Assembly (NCBI GenBank): GCA_963755825.1 | Contig: CAVWLA010000001.1 | Location: forward strand, 620,001-684,000 | Length of the DNA: 64,000 nt | Origin: DATBQN01 sp963755825 | Lineage (GTDB): Bacteria; Acidobacteriota; Thermoanaerobaculia; Multivoradales; UBA5704 | Reading direction: 5' to 3' | In this document: one piece after another, positions 24,167 through 32,128 of the stretch | Layout of the letters: every line of letters begins with the position of its first letter | Numbering within the stretch: the stretch's first letter is position 1 | Translations under genes and position numbers: made by a program | Notes under the pieces: model-generated | What the model saw: the letters and a program-made list of their open reading frames with translations, nothing else | Database searches by the model: none | What the model was told of the DNA's origin: nothing

Positions 24167-24631
24167 ATGACCGAGACCGGAACGGACGTTATCGAGAAGG
24201 AGATCGTCGTGCGGGCGCCGCGCAGCAAGGTGTGGCGGTCGATCACCGACTCACGGGAGTTCGGCAAGTGGTTCAAGGCCGAGATGGCGGACCCCTTCGT
24301 GGCGGGGACGCGGGCGAAGGGGCACCTCACCCACCCCGGCTACGAGCACTTGACGATGGAGATCGACGTCGAGCGCATCGAGCCGGAGCACCTCTTCTCG
24401 TGGCGTTGGCACCCGTACGCCATCGATCCGCAGCAGGACTACTCGCAGGAGCCGATGACGCTGGTGGTCTTCGAGCTCGAGGAGGTCCCCGAGGGCACCC
24501 GCGTGCGGGTGACCGAGAGCGGCTTCGACCAGATTCCCGCGGCGCGCCGCGCCGAGGCCTTCCGCATGAACTCGAACGGCTGGGCGCAGCAGCTCGTCAA
24601 CATCGAGCGCCATGTGGCAGCGCCGCAGTAG
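24167..24631 (+). CDS. SRPBCC / AHSA1-like domain protein, 154 aa
   Basis: Small single-domain protein of the START/Bet v1-like fold, in the group annotated as activator of Hsp90 ATPase homologue 1-like. Visible hallmarks are the opening IEKEIVVRAPRSKVWRSITD, the FGKWF segment, LFSWRWHPY in the central sheet, and the C-terminal helix with GWAQQLVNI. Such proteins bind hydrophobic ligands in a cavity; no ligand can be named here. I chose the ATG at 24167 because AGGAGGT ends six bases upstream. An in-frame ATG at 24119 would extend into the inverted repeat. The last 20 bases overlap the next gene, an ArsR-type regulator, which is a common pairing. Confidence 0.87.
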   Translation: MTETGTDVIEKEIVVRAPRSKVWRSITDSREFGKWFKAEMADPFVAGTRAKGHLTHPGYEHLTMEIDVERIEPEHLFSWRWHPYAIDPQQDYSQEPMTLVVFELEEVPEGTRVRVTESGFDQIPAARRAEAFRMNSNGWAQQLVNIERHVAAPQ

Positions 24632-24965
24632 CCGCGCGGCGGCCGCCGAGGCGACGGCGCCGCTCTTCGCCGCCCTCGGCGACCCGACGCGGCTGCGCCT
24701 GGTCGCCCGCCTCGGCGAGGAGGGGCCGCTGTCGATCGCGCGGCTGAGCGACGGCTCCGGCGTCAGCCGCCAGGCGGTCAGCAAGCACCTGCGGGTGCTC
24801 GACGAGGCCGGTCTGGCGCGCAGCTCGCGCCAGGGCCGCGAGCAGCTCTGGGAGCTGCAGGCGGCGGGCTTCGACGCGGCGCGCCGCTCGCTCGAGCGGA
24901 TCTCCCGCTTCTGGGACGAGGCGCTGGAGCGGCTGAAGGCGACGGTGGAGGAGGGGGATGGCTGA
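24612..24965 (+). CDS. ArsR-family winged-helix transcriptional regulator, 117 aa
   Basis: Compact winged-helix protein with LFAALGDPTRLRLV as helix 1-2 and VSRQAVSKHLRVLDEAGL as the recognition helix, both typical of the ArsR family. It has no cysteines, so the metal sites of ArsR or SmtB are absent and the effector is not a thiol-bound metal. Its start overlaps the SRPBCC gene by 20 bases, indicating translational coupling. It probably represses its own operon through the inverted repeat at 24118-24152. What signal releases it is not visible. Confidence 0.9.
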   Translation: MWQRRSSRAAAAEATAPLFAALGDPTRLRLVARLGEEGPLSIARLSDGSGVSRQAVSKHLRVLDEAGLARSSRQGREQLWELQAAGFDAARRSLERISRFWDEALERLKATVEEGDG

Positions 24966-25048
24966 TCCCGATCGCCGAGCGGTGTCGCGGCTCGCGCCAC
25001 GGGAAGCTGGAAAGGGCGGGATGTCGACGCGCGGCGCGGCCTTTGATC

Positions 25049-25068
25049 GAACGGGGTCTTCCGTTTTC
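25049..25068 (+). terminator. Weak hairpin with T-run between convergent genes
   Basis: GAACGG (25049-25054) can pair with CCGTTT (25061-25066, one G-T pair) around a 6-base loop, with TTTTC at its end. It lies about 85 bases after the ArsR stop and 10 bases before the end of the convergent peptidase gene. The stem is short. Confidence 0.3.
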
Positions 25069-25078
25069 GGTCCTGCGG

Positions 25079-28000
25079 TCAGGGATTTCCGCGCCACGGC
25101 GGCTCGGTTGCCGCCCGCGCCACCGCTTCGATGGCGATCGCGGCCACGGCGGCGCCGTAGTCGAGGTCGATGTTCTCCATCGTGTCGTGGCTGTCGTGGT
25201 AGCCGTGGCGGTCGATGTCGTAGTTCTCCATGAAGAGGACGGCGGGGACGCCGGCGTCGGAGAAGATCTGGCCGTCGGTGTTGTAGAGCGTGCTGCGCGG
25301 ATCGATCGTCGGCCGCACCTCGCCGCGGAGCCGCGGGTGGAGGGCGAGCTCCGGCACGCTGCGACCATCGGCGCTGCGCTGGCCGCGGCTGCGCCCGGCG
25401 CGGTGGCGGCGGTTCCACTCCGGCGCCCGCTCGTTCCACAGCCGGTTGGCGACCTGTGCCTGGCGGGCCAGCCAGAGCGACTCGGCGCCGGTGCCGGGGC
25501 AGATCTGGAAGACGTCGCGGTGGCGGTCGTTGTTGTGGGCCACCATGTCGAGCACGTAGAGGCCCTGGACTCTGGCTGCCGAGAGGTCGCGGCGGCGACG
25601 GCCGCTGCCGCTGCCGGTCTCGACGGCGAGCTGGCGCCGCATCAGGCAGCCGGCGAGGTGGCGCGCCCCCAGGCAGTCGGAAGGGAACTCCTCGCCGGTC
25701 AGGTGCACCAGCCAGACGTCGCAGCCGAGGCGGCCGGCCTTCGCCAGCGCGAGGAAGACCGGAGCGCCGAGCATCAGGGCGGCTGTCGCCGAGCCGTTGT
25801 CGTCGGCGCCGGCGGCGGCGAGGCGCGGACCCGTCTTCCGCTGCGGATAGCCGAAGACGTCCTCCATGTAGGCGGTGTCGTAGTGATCGGCCATGACGAC
25901 CGCCCGCGAGCGGTCGCGGCCGGGGATCACCACCACCAGGTCGCGCTCCTCGGTGGCGCCGGTCTGGTTGCGGCTCCAGCCGCCGGACCAGGCGAAGTCG
26001 AAGTCCGTCCGCCAGCGGAAGGGGAGGGAGCCGGCGAAGGCGCTACGCGTCATGCCGGCGCGCTCGATCGCCCGCGCGTGGTAGCCGAGGAGGAAGTCGC
26101 CTAGGCGCTCGAGGTCGCGGCCGGGATGGGCGAGCCGCTCGCGCGTGGCGGCATCGTCGACGCAGTCGGCGTTGTCCTTGTTGCGGAAGCTGCCGCTGGC
26201 GAGGCCGAGGATCGTCCGCCAGTAGGCGGTCTCGAAGGAGCGGCGCGCCGTGTGCCCGAAGGTGAGCGGCGGTGTCGGCTCCGGCGGCGCCGGCCGCGGC
26301 GCGCGCGGTCGGTTGGCGCCCCTCGGCGCTGCAGCCGGAGCCGGGGCTGAACTCGAGGACGACGGAGCGATCGCGGCGCGGAGCGCGTCGAGGAGCGGCG
26401 CCAGCGGCTCGCCCGCCCGGTTCTCGGCGCGCTCCGGCAGGCCGTCGAGCCAGCCGGCGAGCGACGTGCCCTCTGGGAGGGTGAGGAGGGCGCGGGCGAA
26501 GTCCGGTGGGAGCGGCTGGCGGCCGCCGAGCTCCCAGGCGTCGAGGAGCTTCCGCGCGTTCACCAGGTCGCGGCGGTAGCCGCGGCCGGCGCCCTCGCGC
26601 TGGCGGAGCTGGTCGATGGCGGCGGCGTGCGGCGGCCGCGCGAGGAGGCGCGGCCAGAGCTCGACCGGGTGGGCGAGGTCCGGCCGCTCGGCGTCGTAGG
26701 CGGTCAGGTACCCCGGCGGCGCGCCGGGCACCAGCGCCGGCTCGTCCGCGGCGTCGAGGCAGGCGGCGAGCGGCCGCTGCCAGTAGACCTCGCAGCGGCC
26801 GACCCGCATGGCGGGGTAGAGGAACCGGTAGCCGAAGACGCCGCCTGCTCCGACCCGCTCGCCGGCGCGGACGATCTCCTCGCGCCCGGCGCGCGGGCCG
26901 TCGAGCAGCAGGCGGAGGTCGTGCGTCCAGAGCTGGGCGTTTCGCGCCATCGGCTTGCCGTAGAGGCCGAGGTCGTCGGCCGCGGCGCTGAACAGCACGC
27001 GCGCCACCCGGTCCTCCTGCGCGCCGACCGTCAGCTCGTCCTCGTGGCGGTGGACGCGCTCCCAGCGGTGGGTGCGCTGGAAGGTGTTGCGGAGCGGTCC
27101 GTGGAGCGCGCCCAAAGTCTCCGGAGATGTCTCCGGAGCTGCCTCCGCCGCTGCCGCCGAGCCCTCCGCGCGCGGCTCGTGCATCCAGCCCGACTGCGGC
27201 ACACGCAGGCCGTGCGGGGCCTCGTGGCGCTCGATCGAGTGGAGGAGAGGGATCTGCTGCGCCAACGGCAGCTCGCGGGCGAGGGCCCGGTAGGCCGGCG
27301 AGCCCCAGTAGGCGAGGCTGCCGGGGAAGGGGAGGAGGTGGAGGTCGCCGGCGAGATAGGCGCCCTGCACGGCGCGCGGCAGCTCGGCGAACGGCCGGAA
27401 GGTGAGGAGATATCTCACCCCGCGGAGCGTCCGGCCGGGCTGCCAGAGGAACGGCGCCGACCAGCTCGGCAGCGCGCGGGCGGCGGCGCCGAGAGAGCCT
27501 CCTGTGGCGGCTTCGTCGGCGAGGATGCGCCAGCCGGCGCGGTGGAGATCGGCGGTCCCCTCGCCGGCGGCGGCGAGCATGCGGACGAAGAAGGCGAGCG
27601 CCTCGTCCGCCGGCAGCTCGCGGTCGGGCGCCGTCCAGAAGCCGCGCCAGAACGCCCGCTCCGGCCCCTGCTCGCTGGCGCCGAAGAGCGTCCAGCGGAT
27701 GCGCCCCTTGTCGTCCTGGGTGCGGGAGAGGGCGAGCGGCAGGAGCACGACGTAGCGCTCGTGCGCCGGCGCGCCGCGCTCGCGGAGCTCCGCCGGCCAG
27801 CAGGGGTTCTCGGCGAGCTGGCGGGCGCCGATCCCCCGGCTCGGCGCGCCGGTGCCGAGGCAGCGCAGCGAGTGAATCACCTGGCCGGCGATCTGCGCCA
27901 GCCCCGGCTGCAGCTCGAGGGCCTCCTCGTACTCAGTGACCGTCCAGCCCCAGGGGTCGCCGGGGGAGAGCAGCCGCGTGTCGACGCCGCCGCACGGCGT

Positions 28001-28111
28001 CACCCCCAGGCGCGGCGCCGGCATGAACTCCGAGTAGGCGGCGATCTGACCATCGAGGGCCGGCGCTCTGGCCGCCTCGGTGAGCCAGCGCTGCCAGTCG
28101 CGGGAGGGCAT
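25079..28111 (-). CDS. M28-family zinc peptidase fused to a large unknown N-terminal region, 1010 aa
   Basis: Residues about 700-1000 carry the M28 aminopeptidase metal-site motifs in order: DHYDT near 742, GADDNGSATAA, HLTGEEFP, DMVAHN, NTDGQIFSDAG and HDSHDTMENID near 975. Two zinc ions held by His, Asp, Glu and the final His are expected. The first about 600 residues match no family I know. They are rich in Trp, Arg and Pro, with no signal peptide or membrane segment, followed by a Ser/Ala/Pro-rich linker near 600-640. A cytoplasmic location is therefore inferred, unlike most secreted M28 enzymes. I chose ATG 28111 because TATACT lies seven bases before it, which suggests a leaderless mRNA; longer in-frame starts would run into the divergent gene. 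Confidence 0.82.
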   Translation of the reverse strand: MPSRDWQRWLTEAARAPALDGQIAAYSEFMPAPRLGVTPCGGVDTRLLSPGDPWGWTVTEYEEALELQPGLAQIAGQVIHSLRCLGTGAPSRGIGARQLAENPCWPAELRERGAPAHERYVVLLPLALSRTQDDKGRIRWTLFGASEQGPERAFWRGFWTAPDRELPADEALAFFVRMLAAAGEGTADLHRAGWRILADEAATGGSLGAAARALPSWSAPFLWQPGRTLRGVRYLLTFRPFAELPRAVQGAYLAGDLHLLPFPGSLAYWGSPAYRALARELPLAQQIPLLHSIERHEAPHGLRVPQSGWMHEPRAEGSAAAAEAAPETSPETLGALHGPLRNTFQRTHRWERVHRHEDELTVGAQEDRVARVLFSAAADDLGLYGKPMARNAQLWTHDLRLLLDGPRAGREEIVRAGERVGAGGVFGYRFLYPAMRVGRCEVYWQRPLAACLDAADEPALVPGAPPGYLTAYDAERPDLAHPVELWPRLLARPPHAAAIDQLRQREGAGRGYRRDLVNARKLLDAWELGGRQPLPPDFARALLTLPEGTSLAGWLDGLPERAENRAGEPLAPLLDALRAAIAPSSSSSAPAPAAAPRGANRPRAPRPAPPEPTPPLTFGHTARRSFETAYWRTILGLASGSFRNKDNADCVDDAATRERLAHPGRDLERLGDFLLGYHARAIERAGMTRSAFAGSLPFRWRTDFDFAWSGGWSRNQTGATEERDLVVVIPGRDRSRAVVMADHYDTAYMEDVFGYPQRKTGPRLAAAGADDNGSATAALMLGAPVFLALAKAGRLGCDVWLVHLTGEEFPSDCLGARHLAGCLMRRQLAVETGSGSGRRRRDLSAARVQGLYVLDMVAHNNDRHRDVFQICPGTGAESLWLARQAQVANRLWNERAPEWNRRHRAGRSRGQRSADGRSVPELALHPRLRGEVRPTIDPRSTLYNTDGQIFSDAGVPAVLFMENYDIDRHGYHDSHDTMENIDLDYGAAVAAIAIEAVARAATEPPWRGNP

Positions 28112-28118
28112 GACGGCG

Positions 28119-28124
28119 AGTATA
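28119..28124 (-). promoter_or_regulatory. TATACT -10 box, leaderless start of the M28 peptidase gene
   Basis: On the minus strand TATACT is followed by CGCCGTC and then ATG, so transcription would start at or next to the initiation codon. No Shine-Dalgarno sequence is present. Confidence 0.55.
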
Positions 28125-28295
28125 TGGAAGCTCGCGCGAGGAGCCGCGCGAGGTCTCAGCTCCGTTACGACGCGTCCGGAGGACGATGAAGAGCCACTTG
28201 GTCTCGTCGCGGGAATCTCCGCTGGACGGCCGTCCAAGGGGGTGTGAGAAAATAGAGCCAACCGAGCCAGGCCCGGAAGGGCGCCAGGAGGCGGT

Positions 28296-28508
28296 ATGGA
28301 ATTCGTGACGGTCACCTTCGACGACGATCGGCAGGTCTTCATCGACGGCACGCCCTCGGGCAACACCAACGAGACGCTGCAGGTCGACCGCGGCACCCAC
28401 ACCTTCGACCTCGGCGCGCCGCACAACTACGCGCCGACCTTCCGCCGCCGCCAGGTTGCCAACACCACGCCGATCCGGCCGCTCGAGGTGACCTTTGCGA
28501 AGAGCTGA
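28296..28508 (+). CDS. Small PEGA-like beta protein, 70 aa
   Basis: A 70-residue protein opening MEFVTVTFDDDRQVFIDGTP, with VDRGTHTFDLGAP in the middle. The pattern of a short beta hairpin, a glycine turn and a final 'G.H.f.l' strand resembles one PEGA domain, a surface-associated beta module; the match is by eye. No signal peptide is seen. AGGAGG lies about five bases before the ATG, supporting translation. The stop lies inside the patatin-like gene, which begins with TTG at 28495, so the two are probably translationally coupled. It is transcribed divergently from the peptidase gene across a gap of 184 bases. Confidence 0.65.
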   Translation: MEFVTVTFDDDRQVFIDGTPSGNTNETLQVDRGTHTFDLGAPHNYAPTFRRRQVANTTPIRPLEVTFAKS

Positions 28509-29967
28509 GCGGCGCGCTGCCGGCCTCCTGGCGCTCGTCCTCCTCTTCAGCGGCGGCTGCGCCCACTACCTGGTCAACCCGCGTCTGCCGCACGCCGACG
28601 CCAAGGCCGGCTACAGGTTCTCGCCCGACGACCGCTCCGACGAGCTCTTCGTCGTCCTCGCCTTCTCGGGTGGCGGCACGCGCGCCGCGGCGCTCTCCTA
28701 CGGCGTCCTGGAGCAGCTCGCCAAGACGGAGATCTACTGGCAGGGCAAGCGCCGCTCGCTGCTCTCCGAGGTCGACGTCATCTCGTCGGTCTCCGGCGGG
28801 TCGTTCACCGCCGCCTACTACGCGCTCTACGGCGACCGCATCTTCCAGGACTTCGAGAGCCGTTTCCTCAAGCAGAACATCCAGGGGCGGCTGCTGCGGA
28901 ATCTCTTCAACCCGAGGAATTTCTTCCGTCTGCCGTCGCCCTACTTCGACCGCATCGACATGGCGGCCGAGATCTACGACCGCGACGTCTTCGATCACAA
29001 GACCTTCGCCGACCTGGCGCGCGGACCGGGGCGCCCCTACCTGATCGTCAACGCCACCGACATGACGCTCGGCTCGCGCTTCGAGTTCACCCAGGATCAG
29101 TTCGACCCCATCTGCTCCGACCTCAGCGGAGTGCCGATCGCGCGCGCCGTCGCCGCCTCGTCGGCCTTCCCCGGCCTGCTGAGCCCGCTGACGGTGAAGA
29201 GCTACTCGGGGAGCTGCGCCTACCAGCCGCCCGGCTGGTACGCCAACGCGCGCGACGACAAGGAGCTCAACGCCCGCCGCTTCGCCGAGGCCGAGACCCT
29301 CGCCGCTTATCTCGATGCCGCCGAGAAGCCCTTCGTCCATCTCCTCGACGGCGGCATCTCCGACAACATCGGCCTCCGCGGGCCGATCTGGGCGCTGATC
29401 TCGCCCGACAGCCCGTGGAGCCTGGTCAACGCGATCAACAACGGACGAGTGAAGAAGGTCCTCGTCATCACTGTCAACGCCGCCACCGCCGGCACGGTCC
29501 ACTGGGACAAGAAGGAGCGCTCGCCGGGCGTCCTCAACTCGCTCAAGACCGCTTCCTCGACGCCGATGGACCACTACTCCTTCGAGACGGTGCAGCTGCT
29601 GACCGACAACGTCGTCCAGCGCGAGCAGGAGGCGCAGAGCGTCGCCGACTGCCAGTCCGTCCTCGGCGACAAGTGCCCCGGCGCCAAGCTCCCCTTCAAG
29701 CCGCCCCCGCACGTCGACTTCTACACCGCCGAGGTGAAGTTCGACGACCTCGTCGATCCCGCCGAAAGGAAGTTCTTCCAGAACCTCCCGACCACCTTCG
29801 CCCTGCCGCCGGCCGACATCGACTGCCTGAGAGGAGTCGCCGGCACCCTCCTCCAGCACGCCCCCGGCTTCGCGAAGCTCTTGGACGACCTCGACGCGAG
29901 CGCCCAAGCCGCCGGTGCCCCATCGCCGCCGCGCGCGGCGCCGTCGTACAAGTGGCCCTGCGGGTAG
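28495..29967 (+). CDS. Patatin-like phospholipase, predicted lipoprotein, 490 aa
   Basis: Begins with TTG at 28495, overlapping the previous gene by 14 bases. The N terminus RRAERRAAGLLALVLLFSGGC is a basic region, a hydrophobic core and a plausible lipobox with Cys20, so membrane anchoring is inferred. The catalytic parts of the patatin fold are visible: the oxyanion loop FSGGGTR (glycines 59-61), the nucleophile in SSVSGGS (Ser100) and the dyad aspartate in LLDGGISDN (Asp285). The first glycine of the usual GxSxG is replaced by serine. Patatin enzymes hydrolyse acyl chains from phospholipids or other esters; the substrate here is unknown. The C-terminal about 150 residues contain CQSVLGDKC and CLRGVAG segments of no clear family. 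Good length for a bacterial member. Confidence 0.88.
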   Translation: MRRAERRAAGLLALVLLFSGGCAHYLVNPRLPHADAKAGYRFSPDDRSDELFVVLAFSGGGTRAAALSYGVLEQLAKTEIYWQGKRRSLLSEVDVISSVSGGSFTAAYYALYGDRIFQDFESRFLKQNIQGRLLRNLFNPRNFFRLPSPYFDRIDMAAEIYDRDVFDHKTFADLARGPGRPYLIVNATDMTLGSRFEFTQDQFDPICSDLSGVPIARAVAASSAFPGLLSPLTVKSYSGSCAYQPPGWYANARDDKELNARRFAEAETLAAYLDAAEKPFVHLLDGGISDNIGLRGPIWALISPDSPWSLVNAINNGRVKKVLVITVNAATAGTVHWDKKERSPGVLNSLKTASSTPMDHYSFETVQLLTDNVVQREQEAQSVADCQSVLGDKCPGAKLPFKPPPHVDFYTAEVKFDDLVDPAERKFFQNLPTTFALPPADIDCLRGVAGTLLQHAPGFAKLLDDLDASAQAAGAPSPPRAAPSYKWPCG

Positions 29968-29998
29968 GAGGAGGCGGGTAGGAGAGAAGGAAGAGAGG

Positions 29999-30014
29999 GC
30001 CGGCGCCCGCCGGC
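29999..30014. terminator. GC hairpin between the convergent patatin and rex genes
   Basis: GCCGGCGCCCGCCGGC is an inverted repeat with a 6-bp stem and 4-base loop in the 77-base gap between two convergent genes. There is no T-run on either side, so a terminator role is uncertain. Confidence 0.25.
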
Positions 30015-30044
30015 GGCGGCGCGGCTGGCCTCGGTGCGCGCCCC

Positions 30045-30668
30045 CTACCGCAGGAAGAACGCCAGCTCTTCGAGATTGATCCGCAGGTCGACGTTCTTCA
30101 GGGGGACGCCGGGGCGGCGCTTGAGGCGGAGGGGGGCGAAGTTGAGGACTCCTCGGATGCCGGCTTCGGCCAAGGCGTCGTAGTTCTCCTGCGCGGCGTC
30201 GGCGGGGACGGCGAGGACGCCGATCTCGGCTCCGGAGTCGGCGACGACCTGGGCGAGCTCGCTGGTGGGGCGGATGGTGAAGCCGCCGATCTTCCTGCCG
30301 ATCACCTGCGGGCTGTTGTCGACGCCGGCGACCACCTGGAAGGCGCCGTAGTTGAAGCCGAGATAGCGGGCGAGCGCACTCCCCAGGTTTCCCATGCCGA
30401 CGATCACCATGGCGTGCCGGCGATCGAGACCGAGGAGAGCGTTCAAGTGCTCGGCGAGGACGTCGACCTCGTAGCCGACGCCGCGGATGCCGAACTCGCC
30501 GAACTGCGCCAGATCCTTGCGGATCTGCGTCGCCGAGAGGTGGTAGCGGCGCGCCAGCTCCTGCGACGAGATGCGCTTGATTTCCTGCTCCTGCAGGTGC
30601 CGCAGGCAGCGCAGGTAGAAGGAGAGGCGATTGAGGGTGAGGGGGGAGACCTCGTCCAGCACAGACAT
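30045..30668 (-). CDS. rex: Redox-sensing transcriptional repressor Rex, 207 aa
   Basis: Rex senses the NADH/NAD+ ratio and represses respiratory and fermentative genes until NADH rises. Residues about 10-70 are the winged helix (SSQELARRYHLSATQIRKDLAQFGEFG, typical of Rex; shown here in part as LARRYHLSATQIRKDL). Then comes the Rossmann domain with GMGNLGSALARYLGF as the NADH-binding loop and VPADAAQENYDALAEAG later. The C-terminal helix ends LRINLEELAFFLR, the domain-swap helix of the family. Length is normal. It lies 17 bases after the nuoN stop on the same strand, as the last gene of the complex I operon. A Rex-type palindrome precedes nuoA, so feedback control of the operon by its terminal gene is inferred. 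Confidence 0.95.
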   Translation of the reverse strand: MSVLDEVSPLTLNRLSFYLRCLRHLQEQEIKRISSQELARRYHLSATQIRKDLAQFGEFGIRGVGYEVDVLAEHLNALLGLDRRHAMVIVGMGNLGSALARYLGFNYGAFQVVAGVDNSPQVIGRKIGGFTIRPTSELAQVVADSGAEIGVLAVPADAAQENYDALAEAGIRGVLNFAPLRLKRRPGVPLKNVDLRINLEELAFFLR

Positions 30669-30685
30669 CGAGATCGGGGGTGCGG

Positions 30686-32128
30686 TCAGGGGCGCAGCGG
30701 CCCCTGCAGCAGCCACTCGATCAGCCGGGTCGGCCAGATGCCGAGCGCGAGGGTGCCGAGCGCCGCGAGGATGACCGCGGCGCGGCCCCAGCCGTCGATG
30801 AGGAGCCCCTGCGGCTGCCGCACCTCGGGCCGCATGTAGAGCACGTAGACCACCCGCAGGTAGTAGAAGACGCCCACCAGGCTGGCCAGGACGCCGACCA
30901 CCGCGAGCCAGGTCCAGCCGTCCTCGACCGCGTTGAGGAAGACGAGGTACTTGCCGAAGAAGCCGAGCGTCGGCGGGATGCCGGCGAGCGACAGCATGGA
31001 GACGGTGAGGCAGGCGCCGAGGAGCGGGAAGCGGTAGCCCCAGCCGGCGAGATCTGAGATCAGGTGCTGCTCGCCGGCCCTTGCGTAGAGCATGGCGACG
31101 GCGGCGAAGGCGCCGGCGTTCATCAGCGCGTAGGCGAGCAGGTAGACGACCACCGGCCCCAGCGAGGGGCGGTCGAGGACCACCAGCGCCAGCAGCAGGT
31201 AGCCCATGTGGGCGATGCCCGAGTAGGCGAGCATGCGCTTGATGTCGCGCTGGGCGAGCGCCATCAGGTTGCCGCCGACCATCGAGGCGATGGCGAGGAG
31301 GGCGACCACCTTCGACCACTTGGCGCTGCCCGCCGCCGTGCTCGCCAGGTTGATCGCCTCGAGCAGCCGGAAGAGGACCATGGCGCTCGCCGCCTTGGGG
31401 GCGACCGAGAGGAAGGCGACGAAGGGCGACGGCGCCCCCTGGTAGGTGTCGGGCGCCCAGGCGTGGAAGGGGACGAGGCTCATCTTGAAGCCGAAGCCGG
31501 CGACCAGGAGAAGGATGCCGAGGGTGGCGAGGAGCGGCACGCCGGTGTCGCTCGCCTGCAGGTGCACCGAGATGACCTCGAAGCGAGTGCTGCCGGTGGC
31601 GCCGTAGACGAGCGCGATGCCGTAGAGCACGAAGGCGCTGACGAAGGCCCCCATGAGGAAGTACTTGACCGCCGCCTCGGTGCCGATCTGCACCCGCCGA
31701 TGGAAGGCGGCGAGCGGGTAGAGGCAGAGCGAGAGCAGCTCGAGCGAGAGGAAGACGGTCAAGAGCTCCTTCGCCCGCAGCATGAGGAGGAGGCCGGTGG
31801 CGCACCAGAGGAAGAGTGCGTGGTACTCGCCGGAGAGGATGCCCTCGCGGCGCAGGTAGCCCTGCGAGGCGAGGAAGCTGATCGCCGCGGCGAGAAGGAT
31901 GATCAGGGAGAGCGCGCGGGTGATCGGCGTCGCCTCGATGAGGCCGCCGAAGCTCGGCCCGTCGGACAGCCCGCAGACCGCCCAGGCCGCGAGGCCGGCC
32001 GTCGCCAGGGCGATGAAGGTGAAGCCACGGCGGAGGGCCGGCAGGAAGGCGTCGAGGAGGATGAGGAGGACGCCGCCGCCGGCGAGGATCAGCTCGGGGG
32101 TGATGCTCTGTAGATCGCCCGGGTTCAT
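30686..32128 (-). CDS. nuoN: NADH-quinone oxidoreductase subunit N
   Basis: Antiporter-like membrane subunit of complex I, 480 residues with about 14 hydrophobic segments. It shows the quinone-oxidoreductase family pattern, including FLSLELLSLCLYPLAA, the EAAVKYFLMGAF loop, GFKMSLVPFHAWAPDTYQGA and KRMLAYSGIAHMGYLL. The lysines and glutamates in these segments form the proton path of the family. The ATG at 32128 overlaps the nuoM stop by four bases (ATGA). An upstream extension of the frame is only an antisense-like run-on into nuoM. Length is normal. Confidence 0.96.
   Translation of the reverse strand: MNPGDLQSITPELILAGGGVLLILLDAFLPALRRGFTFIALATAGLAAWAVCGLSDGPSFGGLIEATPITRALSLIILLAAAISFLASQGYLRREGILSGEYHALFLWCATGLLLMLRAKELLTVFLSLELLSLCLYPLAAFHRRVQIGTEAAVKYFLMGAFVSAFVLYGIALVYGATGSTRFEVISVHLQASDTGVPLLATLGILLLVAGFGFKMSLVPFHAWAPDTYQGAPSPFVAFLSVAPKAASAMVLFRLLEAINLASTAAGSAKWSKVVALLAIASMVGGNLMALAQRDIKRMLAYSGIAHMGYLLLALVVLDRPSLGPVVVYLLAYALMNAGAFAAVAMLYARAGEQHLISDLAGWGYRFPLLGACLTVSMLSLAGIPPTLGFFGKYLVFLNAVEDGWTWLAVVGVLASLVGVFYYLRVVYVLYMRPEVRQPQGLLIDGWGRAAVILAALGTLALGIWPTRLIEWLLQGPLRP

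Noticed and set aside
28112..28426. Upstream extension of the M28 peptidase gene
   Set aside because: It would overlap the divergent small gene, which has a strong ribosome-binding site, and the added residues look non-coding.
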